The translations under genes and the position numbers were made by a program. A stretch of 18,785 nt of DNA, taken from positions 1-18,785 of the forward strand of contig JBOFFC010000033.1 of the NCBI GenBank assembly GCA_051648405.1, written 5' to 3'. The notes beneath the pieces were generated by a model, which was not told the origin of the DNA, searched no databases, and was given only the letters and a program-made list of their open reading frames with translations. Shown here piece after piece: positions 14,650 to 18,785 of the stretch; position 1 is the stretch's first letter; the number at the start of each line of letters is the position of its first letter. This DNA is from JBOFFC01 sp051648405. Its GTDB lineage: Bacteria > Planctomycetota > Planctomycetia > Pirellulales > Lacipirellulaceae.

Positions 14650-15138
14650 ATGCCAAGTGACCCTCAACGCGGACCGCTTCGGACACCCGGTGGGGATGCG
14701 CAAGCCGAGTCCGAGGCGATCCGCCAACGCGTGGCGGCCGTTCGACAGCAGTTAGTCGGTCACGCCGCCGAGGCGCGTGCCCAAACACGCGCAGTGCTCG
14801 ACTGGCGCACCTACGTGCGTTCATATCCGCTGTACAGCCTCGGCGCCGCCGTGGTAGTAGGCTTACTCGTCGCACCGAGGTCGGCGCGCGGGCTGCGGAT
14901 CTCGGACAAGCAACTGCGGCGGATTGCGGACGCGGGGGGCCTCACCGTCGTGACGCGTCCGCAACCCCCCGACGGGGCCTCAACGATCTTCTCGATGATC
15001 ACGTCGGCCGCGGCCCGTTCGGCGTTGAACCTAGTGAGCAGCCGCCTTCTAGACCAGCAGGCGCAAGGTGTCCGAGGCGAAGGCTCGCTTTCGCGGCAGT
15101 CAGACAACACGTCAAGCACCACCACCGAGGCGCACTGA
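14650..15138 (+). CDS. Membrane-anchored helical protein of unknown family
   Basis: A 162-residue protein from ATG 14650, four bases after the preceding stop codon, so translation is probably coupled. The N-terminal part (18-52) is a long amphipathic helix (ESEAIRQRVAAVRQQLVGHA, then AEARAQTRAVLDW). RSYPLYSLGAAVVVGLLVAP (58-77) is the membrane segment, again with a Pro at its entry. The remainder (78-162) is basic then polar, with RISDKQLRRIAD and a Ser/Thr-rich tail. The helix-plus-membrane layout resembles DUF3618 or DUF883 proteins, but the long C-terminal extension is unusual for either. No catalytic motif is visible. It overlaps no other gene and is followed after one base by the next start codon. 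Confidence 0.72.
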   Translation: MPSDPQRGPLRTPGGDAQAESEAIRQRVAAVRQQLVGHAAEARAQTRAVLDWRTYVRSYPLYSLGAAVVVGLLVAPRSARGLRISDKQLRRIADAGGLTVVTRPQPPDGASTIFSMITSAAARSALNLVSSRLLDQQAQGVRGEGSLSRQSDNTSSTTTEAH

Positions 15139-15139
15139 C

Positions 15140-15328
15140 GTGTCACCGCTACCGCACAGGACCCCGCCGCTCCGCCTTCATCGGGAAGGATGGATTCCCA
15201 CGCGGCCCGACGCCGAGACCTCCCGGACGCTGATGGCGGTTAGGGTCGCCGTCGAAGAAAGCCCCGGCGTATCGCTGCTGGTGGCGATTGCCCTAGGCGC
15301 GTTCATCGGCTGGGCGATTAAGCGCTAA
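15140..15328 (+). CDS. 62-residue DUF883-like membrane-tail protein
   Basis: I take the GTG at 15140 as the start, one base after the stop codon of the previous gene. GAGG lies at 15127-15130, nine bases upstream; an earlier in-frame start at 15068 would overlap the preceding gene by 71 bases. The 62 residues comprise a basic N-terminus (LPHRTPPLRLHREGW), a short helix (SRTLMAVRVAVEE) and a C-terminal membrane segment SPGVSLLVAIALGAFIGW ending AIKR. The Pro, the glycine spacing and the basic end match the DUF883 tail. The protein would be tail-anchored with its N-terminus in the cytoplasm. Start choice is the weak point; the membrane segment itself is clear. Confidence 0.65.
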   Translation: MSPLPHRTPPLRLHREGWIPTRPDAETSRTLMAVRVAVEESPGVSLLVAIALGAFIGWAIKR

Positions 15329-15347
15329 CCTCCGCGGAAGCCAACCC

Positions 15348-15755
15348 ATGAGCCCTAGCGACAACAGTCACACCGAGGCGCCCCGGCCCTTCTCCGGCGC
15401 GCTTGGGGCGGCGGCGGAGTTTGCCGACCTTCAGTGGCGGTTGGCCACCTTCCACTTCCGCGCGAGTTCGTCGTCGATACGAGTCGCTGCCGCCGCGGCA
15501 CTTCTGGCGCTAACCATGACTACGGCTGCCGCTCCGCTAGCGCTAGCCGCCGCCGCTTACGCCGTCATCGACATTTACGAGGTGTCCCCGCAGGCAGCGT
15601 TCGCAGGGTGCGCGGCGGCGGCGGCAACGATCGGGGCGGTCTGTGCATTTGTCGCCATCGCCTTCGCAAAGCGCACACTCGCGGTCGCCACCCGATCAGG
15701 CCAAGAGGTTCGCGAGAATGTTGTCAGCTTGTTTCGAGACCTAACTTCGCCGTGA
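15348..15755 (+). CDS. Holin-X / DUF1469-like two-helix membrane protein
   Basis: A 135-residue protein from ATG 15348, 19 bases after the previous stop; GCGGAAG lies upstream. Residues 18-42 are amphipathic (LGAAAEFADLQWRLATFHFR). Two membrane helices follow at about 45-75 (AAAAALLALTMTTAAAPLAL) and 84-107 (AAFAGCAAAAATIGAVCAFV), then a basic and polar tail (AKRTLAVATRSGQEVRENV). The LQWRL start, the paired helices and the REN-xxxL-FRD end resemble proteins annotated as phage holin family / Actinobacterial holin-X (DUF1469). Despite that name, chromosomal copies next to DUF883 and CsbD genes are regarded as envelope proteins, and nothing here suggests a phage. Alanine content is very high, which makes the exact family call less certain. 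Confidence 0.72.
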   Translation: MSPSDNSHTEAPRPFSGALGAAAEFADLQWRLATFHFRASSSSIRVAAAAALLALTMTTAAAPLALAAAAYAVIDIYEVSPQAAFAGCAAAAATIGAVCAFVAIAFAKRTLAVATRSGQEVRENVVSLFRDLTSP

Positions 15756-15797
15756 ACGCTTCGCTCTTTCCTTCCACCACATGCCTCTGGAGCCGTG

Positions 15798-15995
15798 ATG
15801 CCCACCACTCACCCCAATCCGTCGCCAAAGCAGTCCGACACCCACACCTCGTCCATGCCAATGGCCGACCACGATGAGCAGATACCCGACGTCGTTACCT
15901 ACGCAAAAGAGTACGCCCGCTTGCACCCCGACGTGGTCGCTCTGTGGTGCTTCGGAGTGGGCTTCGTGTTGGGATGGAAGCTCAAGCCGTGGTGA
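15798..15995 (+). CDS. 65-residue membrane-tail protein ending the small-protein run
   Basis: ATG 15798 gives 65 residues, with GGAG five bases upstream of the start; internal ATG codons (residues 20 and 22) are alternatives. The first 28 residues are polar and Pro/Ser/Thr-rich. A helix (DVVTYAKEYARLHPDVVALW) leads into a membrane segment with GVGFVLGW and a basic end KLKPW. As in the other proteins of this run, a Pro lies just before the membrane helix and glycines are spaced along one face. HPDVVALW recalls HPDLAVIS in the 92-residue protein. No enzyme motif. The stop codon lies inside the hairpin at 15991-16019, which fits the end of a transcript. Confidence 0.7.
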   Translation: MPTTHPNPSPKQSDTHTSSMPMADHDEQIPDVVTYAKEYARLHPDVVALWCFGVGFVLGWKLKPW

Positions 15996-16019
15996 TCGCA
16001 GGGACTTGTCCCGATCACC
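15991..16019 (+). terminator. Hairpin ending the small membrane-protein operon
   Basis: GGTGATC (15991-15997) pairs with GATCACC (16013-16019), and after a three-base bulge GGGA pairs with TCCC around a CTTG loop. The stem contains the stop codon of the last gene. No T-tract follows, so termination strength is uncertain. Confidence 0.5.
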
Positions 16020-16547
16020 AATCATCACCGCGGTGTTGGGTGCCGCAGCTCTCGCCGGCCGCGTGCTAGCAACCAGCTCATTGAAACCACTCACCGAGCG
16101 GCAGGCGGCTTGCGTCGTTCGATCCGGGTTCGCTCCCACGTCGATCTGGTCGGGAGGCACGCTCTTGGCCTACGCCCCCCGCCGTTCCAGAACCACCGAG
16201 TCAGGGCCTGCTCGACAGCGGCGTACGCGATTCTCCGAGTCGCGCGATCGTAGCGCCCGCGGCGATGCAGAACGAATCGAGCGTGGCGCCTTTCGCCTCT
16301 AAACCTCAGCAAGCCGTGAGGAGTGCGTCGCTCGGCCTACGCGCCACGACGCTAGTGTCTAACGATGCGCAGCCCAATCCCTCTCCACGAGCCCTGCCGT
16401 GAGCCGGTGGTCGCGTGGAGGTGCTCGACCCGCATCCCCATTGTGTGTTCTGCGGCAGGGGGGAACGAGCGTGGCTTACCATCCGCACTTCTCGCGGCGT
16501 GATGTTCGCGTTACGCGAAACGTCCAACCACCAACCCGAGACAAATA
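16020..16547. other. 528-base intergenic region before the catalase gene, no gene seen
   Basis: The stretch holds short open frames on both strands that lack ribosome-binding sites and known products. The catalase promoter must lie near its right end, where one inverted repeat is visible at 16505-16519. I see no RNA gene or repeat family. Confidence 0.45.
16505..16519. promoter_or_regulatory. Inverted repeat upstream of the manganese catalase gene
   Basis: TTCGCGT-T-ACGCGAA is a perfect 7-base inverted repeat around one base, 28 bases before the catalase start codon. Its position suits an operator overlapping the promoter or transcription start. No regulator can be named from the sequence. 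Confidence 0.33.
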
Positions 16548-17330
16548 ATGTATCACCACATCAAGAAGCTCATGTTCACGGTACGGGTCGATGACCCCGA
16601 CCCCCGATTCGGCAACATGCTATTGGAGCAGTTCGGCGGCGCCAACGGCGAGCTCGCGGCCGCGATGCAGTACTCTATCCAAGGGATTAACTGCGACGAC
16701 ATGGCGGTCAAGGACCTCCTCATGGACATCGGGACAGAGGAACTGAGCCACCTGGAGGTCATCGGGACGCTGGCCCGGATGCACCTCAAGCCGATGAAGA
16801 CGGACGCCGACGCTGCCAGCGAAGACCCGCTGATCGCTATCGCGGGAGGGGGAGGGGTCGCGCTCTGCAACTCGATGGGCAACCCCTGGACGGCCGACTA
16901 CCTCAAGGTTACTGGAGAGCTGGACGTCGATCTTCGCAGCAACATCGCGGCGGAGGCTCGGGCGAAGATCGTCTACGAACGGCTTATCAACTTCTGCGAC
17001 GACAGCGGGACGAAGGAAGCGTTGCAGTTCCTGATGACCCGCGAGATCACCCACCTACGCGCCTTTACGCAAGCACTCGACAACTTGGGCAAGCCGGCGT
17101 TTACGATTGGCGCCATCCCGCCGACGCCGGTGATCGTGGACCAGTACTACAACGACTCGACGGGCTCCGGCGACCACGGTGAAGTCGATGCGAAAGGACC
17201 CTGGAACACAGCCGACGGCATCCAGGTCGTCGAATCGCCGGCCTTATCCGAATACCAAGTTGTTAGCGCCACACCGGAGAGCGGAAAGACAACTCTGGAG
17301 CAACCGGCGGCCGGACGCAAGAAGCGGTAA
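16548..17330 (+). CDS. Manganese catalase
   Basis: A 260-residue member of the non-haem manganese catalase family, which converts hydrogen peroxide to water and oxygen at a di-manganese site inside a four-helix bundle. The expected ligands are present: E35 (GGANGEL), E65 and H68 (TEELSH), E136 (IAAEARAK) and H169 (REITHL), with spacing close to that of the Lactobacillus plantarum enzyme. Residues 82-130 hold the loop with GNPWTADYL, a strong family marker. The C-terminal 60 residues (DQYYNDSTGSGDHGE onwards) are a polar tail that in the family wraps round the neighbouring subunit. The start MYHHIKK at ATG 16548 is the family's usual start, although the upstream ribosome-binding site is weak. 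No signal peptide, so cytoplasmic. The gene stands alone on the plus strand. Confidence 0.96.
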   Translation: MYHHIKKLMFTVRVDDPDPRFGNMLLEQFGGANGELAAAMQYSIQGINCDDMAVKDLLMDIGTEELSHLEVIGTLARMHLKPMKTDADAASEDPLIAIAGGGGVALCNSMGNPWTADYLKVTGELDVDLRSNIAAEARAKIVYERLINFCDDSGTKEALQFLMTREITHLRAFTQALDNLGKPAFTIGAIPPTPVIVDQYYNDSTGSGDHGEVDAKGPWNTADGIQVVESPALSEYQVVSATPESGKTTLEQPAAGRKKR

Positions 17331-17788
17331 CCGCGCAAACCCGCCGACGACGTTGCAGTAACGTACGACTCCCACTGTGCCGGAGTCAGAGCCGGCACGG
17401 CGATGTCGCTTCGTTGCAGAAAATCGGGGGTCTCACGGCAATTGCTGCGGCGGCCGCCGATTACGGACACAGCCGACGCGGAGGGACTTCGCGGCGGAGG
17501 AACGCGGATCGACGCCGATTAAGCCGGGCGGCCGATTGAACGGGGTGAACGGACAACGTCCCGGCGCCAATGACCAAAACGAGCGGGCTTTAGGGAGTGG
17601 GGGGCGGGCTGTAGGCAGCGCTCTCTGGCCGTTGGCGCTTGATCCTTGCTGCTTTCGTATCCGCGCCCATCTGCGATCATCGGCGGCTGGCTTCCTTTCC
17701 CCGTCAATCTTCGTCCTTCACTACGAGCGCGGCGAGGGCCTCGCGGCGTTGTTGAGCGACGCCACCTGCGGGGAATTGGGGTATCGGC
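17331..17788. other. 458-base intergenic region between catalase and the methylase remnant
   Basis: Both flanking genes end here, so this is a convergent region and needs no promoter. It contains the hairpin at 17377-17398 and otherwise only open frames I cannot support. Decayed sequence linked to the methylase remnant is possible but cannot be shown by eye. Confidence 0.45.
17377..17398 (+). terminator. Possible terminator hairpin after catalase
   Basis: GTGCCGG at 17377-17383 pairs with CCGGCAC at 17392-17398 across an eight-base loop, 46 bases after the catalase stop. There is no T-tract, so this is a weak call. Confidence 0.35.
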
Positions 17789-18463
17789 TCACGTCGCCAC
17801 GAAGCGGCCGTCCTCTAAGCGGCGAGCGCGGCCGAGCGAGGCGAGCGTCTCTAGCAGCTCGGCGACGCGGGCCTTGTCGGCGCGGGTGAAGCGCTTCGCC
17901 ACGCCGTCGAGGGACTCGGGCCCCGCGGCGGCGGCAAGGGCCGACCGCACGGCGGCCGCTTGCTCGGCGAGGGACTTCGGCCACGGCGCCTTGGGGTGGG
18001 CCTTTGCGTTGCCCGTCGCGTTGGCCTTCGCTTTGCCTTTGGCGCCCTTCTTCTTCGGCGCGTCGTCGGCGTCGCCGTCGTCGTCCGCCCCGTCGTCAGC
18101 AGGGAGCGCCGAACGCTGTGTCGCGCCGGCGGGGTTCTGGTACTCGGGGCGGAGCCAGCGGACCAGGCCGCGCTTCTCTTCCTCGGCCCGCTGGTGGTTG
18201 AGGGCCACCAGGCGTTCGAGGATTTCCTCGTCCGACAGGTCCACCGGCCAGCCGTAGGCGTCGGCGACCGCGGCTTCGAGGTCGTCGTGGATCTGGCGCA
18301 GGACGCTCACCAGCCCCTGGTCGTGGATCGTCTTCTCCTTGGGGGTGAGCGTCTCGCCGCTGCGGAGCTTCTCCAGCACGTTGTACATGCCGGTCATCGT
18401 CAGCCCCGGGTGGGCGGCCTGCTGGCGCTTGCGGTGCGCGTCGAGCTGCTCGCCGAGGTCGCC
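17789..18463 (-). pseudogene. C-terminal remnant of an MmeI-like (type IIG/IIL) DNA methyltransferase
   Basis: The minus-strand frame from 18463 down to the stop at 17789-17791 encodes about 224 residues beginning GDLGEQLDAHRKRQQAAHPG and continuing LTMTGMYNVLEKL, GLVSVLRQIHDDLEAAVADA, YGWP and RGLVRWLRPEYQNP. These are features of the C-terminal region of large MmeI-like class I SAM-dependent DNA methyltransferases (often fused restriction-modification enzymes of around 900 residues or more). A charged linker (DDGADDDGDADDAPKKKG, then K/A-rich) and a winged-helix-like end (VAKRFTRADKARVAELLETL) follow. All catalytic parts, including the SAM-binding and NPPY regions, are missing because an in-frame stop at 18464-18466, belonging to a PIN-domain fragment, lies immediately upstream. 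A start at ATG 18397 could still produce a 202-residue fragment, so expression is possible but methylation is not. Confidence 0.75.
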
Positions 18464-18655
18464 TCAGATGCGCCTCAACTGAATGTGCGAATGCAAGTGA
18501 TCGAAATCTGCGTCGGTTGTCAGCAAAATCGAGTTGGTAGCTGCCGCGGTAGCGGCGATCCACGCGTCGTTCTTTCCCATCCTTCTGCCTACACTCCGAC
18601 TAAACACATCGATCGTGGCGTAGTGGCGCATCACCTCATCGCTGCTGATACAGCA
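18464..18655 (-). pseudogene. C-terminal remnant of a PIN-domain (VapC-like) toxin
   Basis: Reading the minus strand, the frame ending at the TGA 18464-18466 gives ISSDEVMRHYATIDVF, then GKNDAWIAATAAATNS, then ILLTTDADFDHLHSH and a final IQLRRI. This is the C-terminal half of a PIN ribonuclease: GxxDxWIAATA carries the third conserved acid and TTDADF the fourth, as in VapC toxins. The first half, with the remaining acids, is absent; its place is taken by the transposase end that stops at 18660. The segment is about 54% GC by hand count over 190 bases, against about 70% in the adjoining 100 bases of methylase sequence, which fits a separate origin. The 5' border is approximate. No antitoxin gene is visible. 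The remnant should be inactive unless the N-terminal half is restored elsewhere. Confidence 0.7.
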
Positions 18656-18659
18656 CTTT

Positions 18660-18785
18660 CTAGGTGAGTGTGCCGCAGTAGTTGCAGTGATAGAAGTATC
18701 CGAAGCAGTCTTGTGGGGTGATCCGAGAGAGGGCCTGACCGACGCAGTGGATCAGTCGTCGGAAGGTGGGTGGCGAGTGGCGCCG
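18660..18785 (-). mobile_element. C-terminal end of an IS630-like transposase, running out of the window
   Basis: The minus-strand frame from the window edge to the TAG at 18660-18662 gives 41 residues ending FRRLIHCVGQALSRITPQDC, then FGYFYHCNYCGTLT. The sequence IxxxTPQDCxxYFxHCxY resembles the end of IS630/Tc1-type transposases (typically TPxECRNYFxHAGY). The catalytic DDE residues lie outside the window, so whether the element is intact cannot be told. Its left end should lie between 18660 and about 18640, where IS630 elements carry an inverted repeat and a TA target; I could not fix the border. The cysteine-rich end is a notable detail. The alternative is another transposase family with a similar tail. 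Confidence 0.6.

Noticed and set aside
15348..15755. Holin-like protein as evidence of a prophage
   Set aside because: No phage structural, lysis or integrase genes are near; the holin-X name covers ordinary chromosomal envelope proteins.
17377..17889. Open frame (plus) after catalase
   Set aside because: No known product, low-complexity arginine-rich end, and antisense to the methylase remnant at its 3' end.
1..18785. GGAAC-type general-stress sigma promoters
   Set aside because: A few GGAAC or GTTCC words occur, but none pairs with a correctly spaced second element in front of a gene.
1..18785. CRISPR array, tRNA or rRNA
   Set aside because: I saw no regularly spaced repeats of CRISPR type, and no cloverleaf or rRNA-like sequence.

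Overview
The window looks like chromosomal DNA of a high-GC bacterium. The protein mix points to a planctomycete, probably of the Pirellulales type. The clues are a Peptidase_Mx-like zinc protein, an MmeI-type methylase tail, several general-stress families side by side, and wide gene spacing. This assignment is inferred from protein content, since no rRNA or tRNA is present. Nearly every recognisable gene belongs to a family known from stress, desiccation or envelope maintenance, so I read the window as a stress-protein island with a damaged mobile or defence scar at its right edge.

Layout, left to right. Bases 1-2353: the end of a PA2169-type four-helix protein, a small protein ending in a desulforedoxin-like Cys cluster, a DUF1328 membrane peptide (minus), and an exported PRC-barrel protein. 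Bases 2565-4601 (minus): a hybrid histidine kinase whose membrane domain resembles the ethylene receptor ETR1, with the copper-binding Cys and His conserved. Bases 5255-9518 (plus): a GH13 alpha-glucan enzyme, a second PA2169-type protein, a YciF-like (DUF892) protein and a zinc-ribbon metallopeptidase. Bases 9710-11001 (minus): an exported DUF4142 protein and a small lipoprotein. Bases 11501-13585: a GSP39/YghA-like short-chain dehydrogenase and a convergent AI-2E-family permease. Bases 13901-15995 (plus): a tight run of six small membrane proteins (CsbD-DUF883 hybrid, three unnamed single-TM proteins, a holin-X-like protein, and a 65-residue TM protein). Bases 16548-17330: a manganese catalase. 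Bases 17789-18785 (minus): a mosaic of three gene remnants, namely an MmeI-like DNA methylase C-terminus, a PIN/VapC toxin C-terminus, and the end of an IS630-like transposase.

How it may work together (inference): the kinase would sense a small ligand or redox/copper state at the membrane. Catalase, YciF, the PA2169-type proteins and the desulforedoxin-like protein would handle oxidative stress and metals. CsbD/DUF883, DUF1328, holin-X, PRC-barrel and DUF4142 would stabilise the envelope, and the GH13 enzyme and dehydrogenase would adjust carbohydrate or solute pools. Co-regulation is not shown by the sequence; I found no shared promoter motif that I could defend.

The most noteworthy items are the ETR1-like sensor kinase, the array of proteins sharing a DUF883-style Pro-plus-glycine-zipper membrane tail, the desulforedoxin-like CxxC/CC protein, and the three-part gene scar at 17.8-18.8 kb.
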